A DNA stretch of 64,000 bases from Asticcacaulis sp. AC402 (GCF_000495835.1 NZ_AWGC01000027.1:1-64000); one strand, 5' to 3'; counted from the first letter of the stretch, positions 8,200-16,638 are shown. Notes: generated by a model from the sequence alone, not told the origin. Translations and numbers: made by a program.

Positions 8200-9227
8200 G
8201 CGAGGCGCACGGCGACCAAACCAGAACGGGCCTTCCCGCCGGTATCGAAAAGGCATGGCTGCCGGTGGCGCTCAGTGGTCAGGTCGCAAAGCGCCCTTAC
8301 GCCGTCAAGGTCGCCGGCGTGCCCGTTGTGCTGTGGCGCGGGCGCGAGGGCTTGCGCGCCTTTCGCGACCGCTGCCCGCACCGCAACTATCCGCTGTCCG
8401 CCGGACGCATCGAAGACGGCCGGCTGGTCTGCGCCTATCATGGCTGGGCCTTTACCGGCGAAGGCGCCTGCGCCGCTGTGCCGGGCTGCGCGACGGCCGA
8501 CCTGTCACGACTGAAGGCGGAACGCGTCGCGGTGGCCGAGTGGCAGGGCATGATCTTTGTCAGCCTTAAGCCGGAAGACAGGTTGAGCGATGGCCTGCCG
8601 GACATTCCGCAAGGGCATGACTACGACCACTTCTGGTGGGCGATGAAACCCCAGCGCGCCCGGGTCTTCGACGCACTCGACAATGTGCTGGACCCGTTTC
8701 ATACCAACTTTATTCACGACGGTCTGATACGCGTCAAACACCGCCGCCAGCGCGTCGAACAGACGATCGAGACCTTCGAGAACGGCTTTGAAGCGACCTA
8801 TATTCAGAACACGGACTATGGCTGGATGTCGCGGGCGCTCGAGGGTGAGCGGGCCCGCAGCCGCGGCCGCTATATACCGCCGGTGGCGTTTCAGGGCCGC
8901 TGGGAAGGCCGAAAGGGTCTGAACCTGTGTGTCACCATCTGGTTCGTGCCGGAAGATGAGCACACCGTTCAGCCGATGGCGCGGTTTACCACTCTCAAAT
9001 CGAAAGGCCCCGCCTGGCTGAAGCAAGTCATGATCCGGCTGTTCCTGTTCCAGGTGATCCAACAGGATGCCGATGCGCTGACAAAGTTGCACGATAACAT
9101 TGCCGCTTTCGGCGGGCCGCAGTTCCACGCCGGGCCAGGCGACCGGGTCAGCGACAAGCTGATGCGGTTGTATAATGGCGGCAAGTTAGTGCCCGAGGTC
9201 CTGGGGCCTTATCACATCGAACTTTAA
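8070..9227 (+). CDS. Rieske [2Fe-2S] non-heme iron oxygenase, alpha-subunit type
   Basis: Rieske ligands CPHRN...CAYHGW (C-x-H, 17 residues, C-x2-H) lie in the N-terminal half. The mononuclear iron site appears as DNVLDPFHTNFIH in the catalytic domain. The conserved family sequence starts at about 8236 (IEKAWLPVALSGQVA). The only ATG upstream is 8070, which would overlap the preceding gene by 130 bp; a non-ATG start nearer 8196-8264 is possible, so the start is unresolved. It should hydroxylate, demethylate or desaturate a small molecule with an external reductase, which is not in this window. Last gene of the operon. Confidence 0.8.
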   Translation: MDGISADRRQPPADLAADGLSPDRGTASPVRGEARGGRHGRSLSEAHGDQTRTGLPAGIEKAWLPVALSGQVAKRPYAVKVAGVPVVLWRGREGLRAFRDRCPHRNYPLSAGRIEDGRLVCAYHGWAFTGEGACAAVPGCATADLSRLKAERVAVAEWQGMIFVSLKPEDRLSDGLPDIPQGHDYDHFWWAMKPQRARVFDALDNVLDPFHTNFIHDGLIRVKHRRQRVEQTIETFENGFEATYIQNTDYGWMSRALEGERARSRGRYIPPVAFQGRWEGRKGLNLCVTIWFVPEDEHTVQPMARFTTLKSKGPAWLKQVMIRLFLFQVIQQDADALTKLHDNIAAFGGPQFHAGPGDRVSDKLMRLYNGGKLVPEVLGPYHIEL

Positions 9228-9275
9228 AGATACTGCGTCACTTTGGGGCGTGGCTGCATCCGCTGAAAGCCAGGT

Positions 9276-9620
9276 TTACTTCGGACGGCAGGTCACGCCG
9301 GGCATCGGCCAGGCTCGCTGCGTGTCGCGGCGTATCGCCAGGCATTGGCCGTCTTCGAGGACAATATCGAAGCGGATCGGCTGGGCGGTGGAATGGGTCT
9401 CATGCGGCCCCAACGGCGGCGGCAGGACGGTGACCACCGCGCCGTCGCTCGCGCCCAGTTCGATGCGGGCCTTGCCGACAGCCTTTGCCAGGGCGGAGGT
9501 GACGGCGGCCCGGGTGTCGGAGTCGCCGAGGTCGACCGTCGCTGGCGCGCGCACGGCGGCTGTGGATTGGCAAGCCGTGAGAACTAAAGGCAGGCTCACC
9601 AGGATAGAACGCAGTAACAT
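9276..9620 (-). CDS. Small lipoprotein
   Basis: 114 residues. Signal peptide MLLRSILVSLPLVLTAC ends in a lipobox (LTAC) with the lipidated Cys at residue 17, followed by a compact domain with two late Cys residues (QCLAIRR and GVTCRPK). ATG 9620 is preceded by GGAG at good spacing. The frame is open further upstream, but that part is translated repeat sequence (9643-9798). No known family recognised. Convergent with the Rieske gene, 48 bp apart. Confidence 0.7.
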   Translation of the reverse strand: MLLRSILVSLPLVLTACQSTAAVRAPATVDLGDSDTRAAVTSALAKAVGKARIELGASDGAVVTVLPPPLGPHETHSTAQPIRFDIVLEDGQCLAIRRDTQRAWPMPGVTCRPK

Positions 9621-9642
9621 TTCAAGGGCTCCGGACGGGACT

Positions 9643-9798
9643 CCCTCTCCCCGGCCTCGCCGGCAGGCAAGCGGGGAGAGGGTGGGGGTGAGGGGCAAGC
9701 TGTACCGTCCGAAGCTCAAATGTCCTCGGAAGGCCCCTCACCCGATCGCGTTCACTTCGTTCCGCTCTCGTCCTCTCCCCGTAGACGGGGGAGAGGTA
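9643..9798. repeat. Two CTCTCCCC...GGGGAGAG hairpin repeats (REP-like)
   Basis: Two adjacent copies. The left is CTCTCCCCGGC...GCGGGGAGAG followed by GGTGGGGGTGAGGGGC. The right is GGCCCCTCACCCGATCGC... ending in a hairpin at 9772-9796. The right copy matches 16574-16638 closely. They lie between two leftward lipoprotein genes and could terminate transcription from the S41 gene. Confidence 0.65.
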
Positions 9799-9803
9799 AA
9801 ATG

Positions 9804-11450
9804 TTAATGCGGCAATCTCATGTCGCGGTTGGTATCCATGATCCAGCGCTCCGGCGCTTCGAGCGCGATCGACGGCACCCTGGACGTCGCGCTGCCGGCC
9901 GAGGACGACCGTACCGCCGAAGACACCGGCGTCGGACAGGTTCCGCTCGCCCGGTAACTCAGCGCCGTCTGCAACAACCGCTCACTGGCGTCGCCCAGTT
10001 CATGGCCAAAGTCGTCGCCAACGACGCAGCCCGGCAACCGAACGCCAAACGCACTGGCAGAATTGTTCGGTATAAACCCGTCGGCATAGTCGCCAAAGCC
10101 GAGATGGTTTACGCCCTGGAACTGAATAGAGTAATAGGTCTCGCCGCAATTATCCTGCGGGTAGAAGCCGTACGGCTTGCCGCAGGTCTTGTCGCCGATC
10201 AGCACGACCTCGACGCCAGCCCCGCGCAGGCCGTTGACGACGGCCTCGCTGGCGCTGCAGGTATCGCCGGTCGCCAGGACATAGACGCGCGGGAGGTTCA
10301 GGCTGGGCAGAGGCGTACCGTCTGCGACGCTGAAGCCCAGGCCGGTGCGGTAGAAGGGCACAGGATCATTGATCTGGCCGGTCACCGGATTTCGGTTTCC
10401 GGCTGCCGCATTGAAGCGCAGTAACTCGAACGTCTTGCCCGCTGTTTGGGTGTCGCCGGCCACCATGAAACCGAGTTGCGAGGCCACGGCCAGCAGGCCG
10501 CCGCCATTGTAGCGCAGGTCCAGAACCAGGTCCTGGACGCCTTCGGTCTGCATCTGTTGCACGGCTGTAACCAGTTCGGTCTCGCTGGAATAGGGACTGA
10601 AGGTATTGAACAGGATATAACCAACCTTCTGGCCGCCGCTGGTCAGTACCCGCGTGCGGTTGACCGCCTTGGCGACCAGGTTCTGTGAGGTCAGCACGAC
10701 CGTTCGCGATCCCGATGCCCCCGGATCCTGGACGGTAAAGGTGGTGGTGGTGCCGGCATTGGCCGGGAACAGGCCGGCGTTCAGCGCGTCGATCTCGGCC
10801 TGGGTGGCACCGCCATTGACCAGGTCGATGCCGTTGACGGTGAGAATACGGGTGCCGCGGATCAACTTCCTTTGGCCGCCCGACATGTCCTCGGCCGGGG
10901 AGGCCGGCTCGGTGAAGACGACCCGGACATCGCGCGGCACCGTCGGGGAGATAATGACAAACTCAGCGCCATAGCTGGCGCTGGCGGCTGAGTTGCGGCG
11001 TCGGAGATACTCGGTCGTCGGCTCACTGAAATGGAAGTCGTCCTTGGCCTTACCCGAGGCGGTGGTCGCGAAGGTCTTCAAGGTGTCGAAATACTGCAGG
11101 CGTGTGCCGCCCAGCGCTGGATTGCTATCGGCAACCTCGGTGTTCCACAAATAGGTCTCACGCGTCCACGAACGCAGCCAGTTCTTTTCGTCGGTGGCTG
11201 TTCCGGCGCGGTCAGGGAAGCCATTGCCTTCGATGTCCGTACCGGTGCGCACGGCTGCGCACTTGTCCTTGAAACTGCTGGCCGCCTGGAAGACGCCGGC
11301 AACCCAACCACCAGGCGTCGGTGTGAAGCCACCGCCACCTCCGCTGCTGCCACTGCTGGCGCCCCCACCACCACCGCCGCAGCCGAGAAGAGAGGCGGTT
11401 ACGGCCACAACAAAGACAACTCTGACAAGGTTCACGGAGATATCCCCCAT
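9804..11450 (-). CDS. S41 family (C-terminal processing-like) peptidase, lipoprotein
   Basis: 548 residues. The signal peptide ends in a lipobox (SLLGC), followed by a Gly/Ser-rich linker with runs of G, so the protein is probably anchored in the envelope. A PDZ-like part (GTRILTVNGIDLV) precedes the protease core: LVLDLRYNGGG, the Ser nucleophile in TCSASEAVVNGL and the general-base Lys in DKTCGKPYGF. ATG 11450 is the first start; GTG 11435, with GGGGGA about 9 nt upstream, gives a tidier signal peptide (NLVRVVFVVAV) and may be the real one. Exact substrate unknown. Confidence 0.85.
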   Translation of the reverse strand: MGDISVNLVRVVFVVAVTASLLGCGGGGGGASSGSSGGGGGFTPTPGGWVAGVFQAASSFKDKCAAVRTGTDIEGNGFPDRAGTATDEKNWLRSWTRETYLWNTEVADSNPALGGTRLQYFDTLKTFATTASGKAKDDFHFSEPTTEYLRRRNSAASASYGAEFVIISPTVPRDVRVVFTEPASPAEDMSGGQRKLIRGTRILTVNGIDLVNGGATQAEIDALNAGLFPANAGTTTTFTVQDPGASGSRTVVLTSQNLVAKAVNRTRVLTSGGQKVGYILFNTFSPYSSETELVTAVQQMQTEGVQDLVLDLRYNGGGLLAVASQLGFMVAGDTQTAGKTFELLRFNAAAGNRNPVTGQINDPVPFYRTGLGFSVADGTPLPSLNLPRVYVLATGDTCSASEAVVNGLRGAGVEVVLIGDKTCGKPYGFYPQDNCGETYYSIQFQGVNHLGFGDYADGFIPNNSASAFGVRLPGCVVGDDFGHELGDASERLLQTALSYRASGTCPTPVSSAVRSSSAGSATSRVPSIALEAPERWIMDTNRDMRLPH

Positions 11451-11906
11451 CTAAAAACACCTACGCTACGACTGACGTACCTAAAACTTATTGACGCCTC
11501 AGGTTTACCCGAATGGCGGCCGTGGGCATCCTTACCCTTTGCAGCCTAAGGCCAGGCCCCTGTCGATAATGATCCTGTTGAGGCCATCATGCAAGAGCCC
11601 GCCGAAGTCGGGCATGTGACGACACCGGGACGCCATGTCCGTCAAGCCTGATTCGCTTTGGGCGACGCCTGGCTCACCTCGCGCAGATCGCGCCTTCTGA
11701 AGGTCCCATCAGTCGTGGTGCCGCTGGAAACGAATAGACTTATCAACCCGCGCCACCCCTCCGCCGGTCAGTTCAGGATCATCAACACGACCAAATTCGT
11801 CTACGACAGCCGCATACGGCCGTGACAAGCAGCTAACTTCGGGCTCCATACGCGCCGATCCGAAAGATATTCGATATGAAGTGGCCCGCCACAGATCAAG
11901 GGCGGA
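11451..11906. other. Non-coding or decayed stretch
   Basis: No frame with start, ribosome-binding site and recognisable product. A short plus-strand piece at about 11715-11823 (reading ETNRLINPRHPSAGQFRI...) looks protein-like and may be a gene remnant. Confidence 0.4.
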
Positions 11907-12243
11907 GTGGCGATGCGTAGTAAAGACCAATCCTGTTTGGACGAGTTGTGCTGTTCGCAGGAACAGATCGTAAAACTGAAATGGAGCACCGACACGGTTC
12001 TTTATGCGTCCGCTAGGTGGCTATTTTTCGCCACGTTCATGACTCTGCTCGCCGGATGCGGAAACAATCACGCAAATTCCGAGCGGGCGCACCACCCAGC
12101 GGAATTGAAGCTGGGGCGGTTGTTTCCGGCGCCGTCGACAGAACATTGACTTATGAAACAGGCCTAATTGTCTTCGAATTACCCGCTGAACTCGCGACAA
12201 AAATCCAAAACAGCGGCATTTCGGCCCTTAACGAATTGTCTAA

Positions 12244-12377
12244 TACCAAGCCTCATAAAGAATGACGCTCGGTATTCGCATTTTTTCAGCTCAAGCGCCG
12301 CATGGCTCCTCGCAAAAGCTCGGGCGCGCAGTCGCGCTTGCCAGCCCGCGATGAGTCAAGGTCATCGCGGGCTGGTA
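12244..12377 (+). mobile_element. MITE-like repeat family A, copy A1 (134 bp)
   Basis: Ends TACCAAGC...CTGGTA form short terminal inverted repeats; TAA flanks both sides (12241-12243 and 12378-12380). Internal structure: a 5' hairpin, a central GC-rich hairpin (AAGCTCGGGCGCGC) and a 3' hairpin (CAGCCCGC...GCGGGCTG). It is inserted in a lipoprotein gene and breaks its frame. No coding capacity; it would have to be moved in trans. Confidence 0.8.
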
Positions 12378-12613
12378 TAAGAACGGTCGTGGCTCGAGCT
12401 CCAAGTATGGACCTTGGCAAGAAACACCTGTCATTAAGCCATCTAACGCCGTCGGAGATTTTTATTCGAAATATAGCATCGATGCGCTGACTGAATTTAG
12501 ATGCACCGACTCAAAAGGTAGCTGGAAAAATGAGCAACCTTTGTGCAAAGCTCTCTCACTCCCAAGAAGCTATTACTCGGTTGGGTCAGATAACGAACTG
12601 GTCCTCGTAATGC

Positions 12614-12664
12614 CTAGAGCGCAATCCGATAAAGTGGACACCACTTTATCGGATTGCGCTCTAG
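12614..12664. repeat. Repeat family B, short derivative B1: perfect 51-bp palindrome
   Basis: Two 24-nt arms are exact inverted copies around a 3-nt centre (ACA). Each arm matches the CCACTTTATCGGATTGCGCT end of the longer B elements. It sits in frame (17 codons) in the lipoprotein remnant. Confidence 0.85.
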
Positions 12665-12694
12665 ACGAGCGATCAAGCGAAATAACTTACGGAA

Positions 12695-12795
12695 AAGGAG
12701 GTCCACAGATTTCACCGATTTAAGGGGATTTCACAAATTAAGCCTCTGAAAAATCTGTGAAATCTCCTTAAATCGGTGAAATCTGTGGACCCCTT
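12695..12795. terminator. Very long hairpin downstream of the permease gene
   Basis: Arms of about 40 nt (12695-12735 and 12756-12795), built on CACAGATTTCACCGATTTAA, pair with one bulge and one mismatch around a 20-nt loop. It lies 48 bp beyond the stop of the leftward permease gene, so it may end or stabilise that transcript. It lacks a classical U-tract and also has the look of a mobile repeat. Confidence 0.6.
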
Positions 12796-12842
12796 CAAGA
12801 ATATCCCCGCTGCACAGCGGAGGCAGAACGCCCCCTGCCCTA

Positions 12843-14252
12843 CTACGCCTTTTCCTTCCGCAACCGGCTGTTCCAGAATCCGTAGGCGAAATAGAAGACC
12901 AACCCGATCACCATCCATAGCAAGGTAAAGCCCTGGCTGATCAGGGGCAAGCTGGAGAAGATGAACACGCATCCGCCAATCGTGATCAGCCCCACCAGCC
13001 AATAGGCCGGCGTCTTGAACACCCGTTCGACCGACGGATGCTTACGACGCAGAATGATCATCGACAGGGCCACCGCCACAAACGCAATCAAGGTCCCGGC
13101 ATTGGAGAGCTCGGCAATCTGCTTCAGCGGGACAAAGCCAGCGAAAAACGCCACAAACAAACCCGTAAGCAAGGTGATCAAAGCCGGCGAACCCTTGGCA
13201 TTGACCTTGGCCACCGCCTTGGGCAGCAGGCCATCACGCGCCATGACGAAGAATATCCGGCTCTGGCCGTACATCATCACCAGGATGACCGACGGCAGCG
13301 CCACAATAGCTGCGCCGCCGACCAGGGTCGCAATCAGGGGCTGGCCCAGGCTGCGCAGGACGTGCGGCAGGGGCTCGCCGCTGTCGGCGATCTCCTGAAA
13401 GGGCGCCGCCCCAATCGCCACGCCCGCGACCAGCATGTAGATCAGGGTCGAGATGGCCATGGAACCGACGATGCCGATGGTCAGGTCGCGACCTGGGTTC
13501 TTGGCTTCTTCCGACGAGGTCGACACAGCGTCGAACCCGAAAAATGCAAAGAAGACAATCGCCGCCGCGGCCATGACCCCGACCTTGGCGCCTTCGACCT
13601 CACGAGCCAGGAAGCCGAACGGCATGAAGGGGTCGTAATTGCCCGCCTGCACGGCCGGCAAACCGATGACGATAAAGGCGCCAAGGGCGATAATCTTCAC
13701 CAGGACCAGTATGATGTTCAAGGTCGCGCTCTCACGCGCCCCGATCAGCAACATGCCCATGACGGCCAGCGACACCAAGACTGCCGGCAGATTGACCAGG
13801 CCGCCCGAGGCCGGACCGCTCAACAGGAAGGCCGGCAACTGCAGCCCGACGCCCTGCTCCAGCCATCCGACCAGGTGAGCCGACCAGCCGACAGCAACCG
13901 TCGAACAGGCCAGGGAATATTCCAGGATCAAGGCCCAGCCCACGACCCAGGCCGCGATCTCACCAATAGCCGAATAGGTGTAGGTATAGGCCGAGCCCGC
14001 TGTCGGGATCAAAGTCGCCAGTTCGGTATAGCACAGGGCGGCACAGGCGCAGACCAGGCCGCATAGGGCAAACGAGATGATGACACCCGGCCCGGCCAAC
14101 CCGGCGCCGACACCGGTCAGGGTGTAGATCCCCGTGCCGATGATGCCGCCGATACCCAGGGCGATCAGGTGCGGCCAGCTCAGCGTCTTGGCCAGCGCCT
14201 TGCCGTCTTCCTCCGTCCGATAGAGCGGCTTGAGCGGTCCGAACAGTGCCAT
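12843..14252 (-). CDS. APC superfamily amino acid permease
   Basis: 469 residues with about 12 membrane helices. The first helix carries the APC signature (LIALGIGGIIGTGIYTLTG) and a later segment reads FFAFFGFDAVSTSSEEAKNP, the conserved helix 6/loop of cationic and neutral amino-acid carriers (CAT/YfnA type). Inner-membrane uptake or exchange of amino acids; the substrate cannot be told from sequence. Full length, single gene, followed by a long hairpin. Confidence 0.9.
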   Translation of the reverse strand: MALFGPLKPLYRTEEDGKALAKTLSWPHLIALGIGGIIGTGIYTLTGVGAGLAGPGVIISFALCGLVCACAALCYTELATLIPTAGSAYTYTYSAIGEIAAWVVGWALILEYSLACSTVAVGWSAHLVGWLEQGVGLQLPAFLLSGPASGGLVNLPAVLVSLAVMGMLLIGARESATLNIILVLVKIIALGAFIVIGLPAVQAGNYDPFMPFGFLAREVEGAKVGVMAAAAIVFFAFFGFDAVSTSSEEAKNPGRDLTIGIVGSMAISTLIYMLVAGVAIGAAPFQEIADSGEPLPHVLRSLGQPLIATLVGGAAIVALPSVILVMMYGQSRIFFVMARDGLLPKAVAKVNAKGSPALITLLTGLFVAFFAGFVPLKQIAELSNAGTLIAFVAVALSMIILRRKHPSVERVFKTPAYWLVGLITIGGCVFIFSSLPLISQGFTLLWMVIGLVFYFAYGFWNSRLRKEKA

Positions 14253-14388
14253 CAGGCATCCCCTAATAAAACAAGGCCGCGTCCCCTTGGCAAAGGTCGC
14301 GGCCTCAAGTGTTAACCGGGTTTCGGGGTCAACTCAAGGATGGTCTCGGATGCACCGAGTTCGGCGACAGGCCCGGCCATGACGGCGG

Positions 14389-15153
14389 TCAGTCCACCCG
14401 CTCTCCATCCCTGAAAACGATGGTCGAACCCGGCGGCACAACCGTCCAGCTTTCGTCGCGTGTCAACGGCGTCGAGGCAACGATGATCACCTTGTCATCC
14501 GGCGTCGTCTCCTTCGCAAAGTCGACCTCCATATCTTCGTCGATCAGGCTGGCGCGTCCGAACGGCGCGGCCCGGCGGATGTAACAAAGCTTGGTCGAGC
14601 AGCTGGCGTAAAGGGCGTGACCATCACCCAGCAGTGCATTGAACACGCCGAGGTCGCGAAGTGAGGCATAGGCGTCGGCGACAATACGTTTCAGCCTGGC
14701 GTTCGACGGCCGCTTGGCGCAGGCGATGCGGATCTGGTCCAGCAGCCAGCAGAAGGCGTGTTCGCTGTCGGTGCTGCCGACGGGTTGGTAGTGGACGAGG
14801 GGTCGTTTCTTGATGCCCTTGAGCTGACCGTTATGGGCAAAGCTCCAGTACTGGCCCCACATTTCGCGGATGAAGGGGTGGGTGTTTTCCAGTGCTACCT
14901 TGCCGCGGTTGGCCTTGCGGACATGGGCGATGACCAGGCAGCTCTTGATTGGATAGGCCTTTAGAAACTTAGCCAGTTCCGAATGGGCGCTGGGGTTGGG
15001 GTCGTGCAGGCTGCGGCAGCCCTTCTGTTCGTAGAAGGTGATCCCCCAGCCGTCGGTGTGAACGCCGGTCGCCCCGCCGCGCTGGACCAGGGCCGAAAAG
15101 CTGAACCGGATATCGGTCGGCACATTGGCGCTCATCGCCAGAAGTTCACACAT
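14389..15153 (-). CDS. Class II glutamine amidotransferase (YafJ-like)
   Basis: 254 residues. After removal of Met1 the N-terminal Cys of MCELLAMSANVP is the Ntn nucleophile, which fixes the start at ATG 15153; the open frame continues 13 codons upstream. Other conserved blocks: GVHTDGWGITFYE, HVRKANRGKVALENTHPF, WSFAHNGQLKG and GSTDSEHAFCWLL. It probably hydrolyses the gamma-amide of glutamine or a gamma-glutamyl compound. It has no synthetase domain, so it is a stand-alone enzyme. Confidence 0.85.
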   Translation of the reverse strand: MCELLAMSANVPTDIRFSFSALVQRGGATGVHTDGWGITFYEQKGCRSLHDPNPSAHSELAKFLKAYPIKSCLVIAHVRKANRGKVALENTHPFIREMWGQYWSFAHNGQLKGIKKRPLVHYQPVGSTDSEHAFCWLLDQIRIACAKRPSNARLKRIVADAYASLRDLGVFNALLGDGHALYASCSTKLCYIRRAAPFGRASLIDEDMEVDFAKETTPDDKVIIVASTPLTRDESWTVVPPGSTIVFRDGERVD

Positions 15154-15213
15154 TGCGGCCGCTCCTTTGTGCCCCTGTCTTTGCGCATTCACGGGCGGGC
15201 GTGCAACCGGAAT

Positions 15214-15591
15214 TTACAGGATATCGGCGCGGGTATCGTAAGCGTCCTGGGCCTGAAGGATTTCGGTAATGTTGCTTTCGGCCCACTGGGAAATCTGGGC
15301 CACGGTCCCCGAAAGGGTCTCACCCAGCGGTGTCACCCGGTATTCCACCGTCACCGGCACCGTCGCAAAGGCCTGACGCGAGATCAGCCCATCGCGCTCC
15401 AGCTTTTTCAGCGTCTGAGACAGAACCTTGTGCGAAATGCCCTGGATGTCCCGATGCAGTTGGTTGAAGCGCGTCGGGCCGTCCATCAGCCGCCGCAAAA
15501 GCAACATAGCCCATTTGTCGGCCAGCCGGTCCAGCACCATCCGGGTCGGACAGTTCAGATCGAAGACATTGGGTATCTGATGAAAGCCCAT
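15214..15591 (-). CDS. HxlR-family winged-helix transcriptional regulator
   Basis: 125 residues. HxlR landmarks: CPTRMVLDRLADKWAMLLLRRL, GPTRFNQLHRDIQGISHKVLSQTLKKLERDGLI and the wing VPVTVEYRVTPLGETL. A near-N-terminal Cys (DLNCPTR) is the usual redox-sensing position in the family. ATG 15591 has AAGGAAA as ribosome-binding site; the upstream extension of the frame reads into the divergent promoter. It is divergent to the NmrA-like gene 119 bp away and most likely controls it in response to reactive electrophiles or quinones (inference). Confidence 0.85.
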   Translation of the reverse strand: MGFHQIPNVFDLNCPTRMVLDRLADKWAMLLLRRLMDGPTRFNQLHRDIQGISHKVLSQTLKKLERDGLISRQAFATVPVTVEYRVTPLGETLSGTVAQISQWAESNITEILQAQDAYDTRADIL

Positions 15592-15710
15592 GGCGGTTTC
15601 CTTGAGGTAACCTACTGAGTTTAAGGTGCATTCTTTCGCAAATCCGCGCGAATGTCTATCTTCTAACTCGTGGAAAGCAGATTTCCAACAGAAACCCATG
15701 GAGAAGCACT

Positions 15711-16544
15711 ATGAGCGGAAAGATTTTGGTTGTGGGCGCCACCGGTACGGTCGGACGTCATCTGGTTGCGGCCCTGGTGGCCAAGGGTGAAACGGTGAAA
15801 GCGGCGTCGCGGACACCTGCGGCGATCGCCGGTGCCGAAAGCGTGGCCTTTGATTTTGCCGATCCGGCGGCGGCTTTGGAGGGCGTCGACCGGCTTTACC
15901 TGCTGTCGCCGACCGGCCATCTCGATCCGGTCGGCCTGTTGACGCCGGTGATCACCGAAGCGGCCAGGCGCAAGGTCAAGATCGTTCTACAGACCGCGAT
16001 GGGGGTCGATGCCGATGACAACATCCCGCTGCGCCAGGTCGAACTGGCGGTCGAGCGGTCGGGTGTTCCGTTCGTGATTCTGCGTCCGAACTGGTTTGCC
16101 GACAACTTTGAGACCTACTGGAAGGGCGATATCCTGAACGGCACCCTCCGCGTGCCGGCCGGTAATGGCGCGACCAGCCTTGTCGACGCTCGCGACATCG
16201 CCGACAGCGCGGCCGGCGCCTTGAAAACGGACCGTTTCAACGGCCAGGCCTTTGCCTTGACCGGACCGGAGGCGCTGACCTATGCCCAGGCGGCTGAGTT
16301 ATTGTCGAAGCACTACGGTCGCACCATCGGCTATCAGCCGACCGATGACCAGACATTTGTCGCCGCCATGACCAAGGCGGGTCTCAATGAAGGCTACGCG
16401 CAATTGCTGGCGGCCATCTTCCACCCCGTGCGTGAAGGCTGGACCGCCAGCGTGACGGACGCGGTGGAGAAACTGTCGGGCCATGCACCGCGCAGCCTGG
16501 AACAGTGGGCAAAGGACAATGTCAAGGCGTCGGTAGCGCAGTAG
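15711..16544 (+). CDS. NAD(P)-binding NmrA-like/QOR2-type atypical SDR oxidoreductase
   Basis: 277 residues. Rossmann motif GATGTVG at residues 8-14, followed by the family pattern SVAFDFADPAAALEGVDRLYLLSP and VPFVILRPNWFADNF. Atypical SDRs of this group act as NADPH-dependent quinone reductases or redox sensors. Divergent to an HxlR regulator, a common pairing for a quinone-responsive module. Start ATG 15711 follows GGAGAAGC. Confidence 0.85.
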   Translation: MSGKILVVGATGTVGRHLVAALVAKGETVKAASRTPAAIAGAESVAFDFADPAAALEGVDRLYLLSPTGHLDPVGLLTPVITEAARRKVKIVLQTAMGVDADDNIPLRQVELAVERSGVPFVILRPNWFADNFETYWKGDILNGTLRVPAGNGATSLVDARDIADSAAGALKTDRFNGQAFALTGPEALTYAQAAELLSKHYGRTIGYQPTDDQTFVAAMTKAGLNEGYAQLLAAIFHPVREGWTASVTDAVEKLSGHAPRSLEQWAKDNVKASVAQ

Positions 16545-16573
16545 GTGAGCGTCGGCGCATCATCGGCCTCGAA

Positions 16574-16638
16574 AGGCCCCTCACCCGATCGCCCGCGCTT
16601 CGCTCGGCTCTCGTCCTCTCCCCGTAAACGGGGAGAGG
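16574..16638. repeat. REP-like hairpin repeat
   Basis: Second clear copy of the 9731-9796 sequence: GGCCCCTCACCCGATCGC, then TCGTC and the stem CCTCTCCCCG...CGGGGAGAGG (16615-16638). It lies between two convergent genes, where it can serve as a bidirectional terminator. Confidence 0.65.

Larger units (their letters stand above)
11907..12723 (+). pseudogene. Interrupted lipoprotein gene (frameshift plus two repeat insertions)
   Basis: Three pieces in different frames. Piece 1 (to about 12110) holds a signal peptide with lipobox (MTLLAGC). Piece 2 (about 12105-12243) reads TLTYETGLIVFELPAELA...ALNELS. Piece 3 (12381-12723) reads NGRGSSSKYGPWQETPV...TEFRCTDSKGSWKNEQPLC. Pieces 2 and 3 are separated by repeat A1 (12244-12377); deleting A1 with one TAA copy joins them as TCT-AAG-AAC without frame change. 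Pieces 1 and 2 need a one-base shift near 12100, or the lipobox is coincidental. A 51-bp palindrome (12614-12664) is inserted in frame near the C-terminus. Original function unknown. Confidence 0.55.

Noticed and set aside
13038-14066. 342-codon plus-strand frame opposite the amino acid permease
   Set aside because: Composition (R, H, Q, D, G) is that of an antisense of membrane-helix codons; the permease frame is clear.
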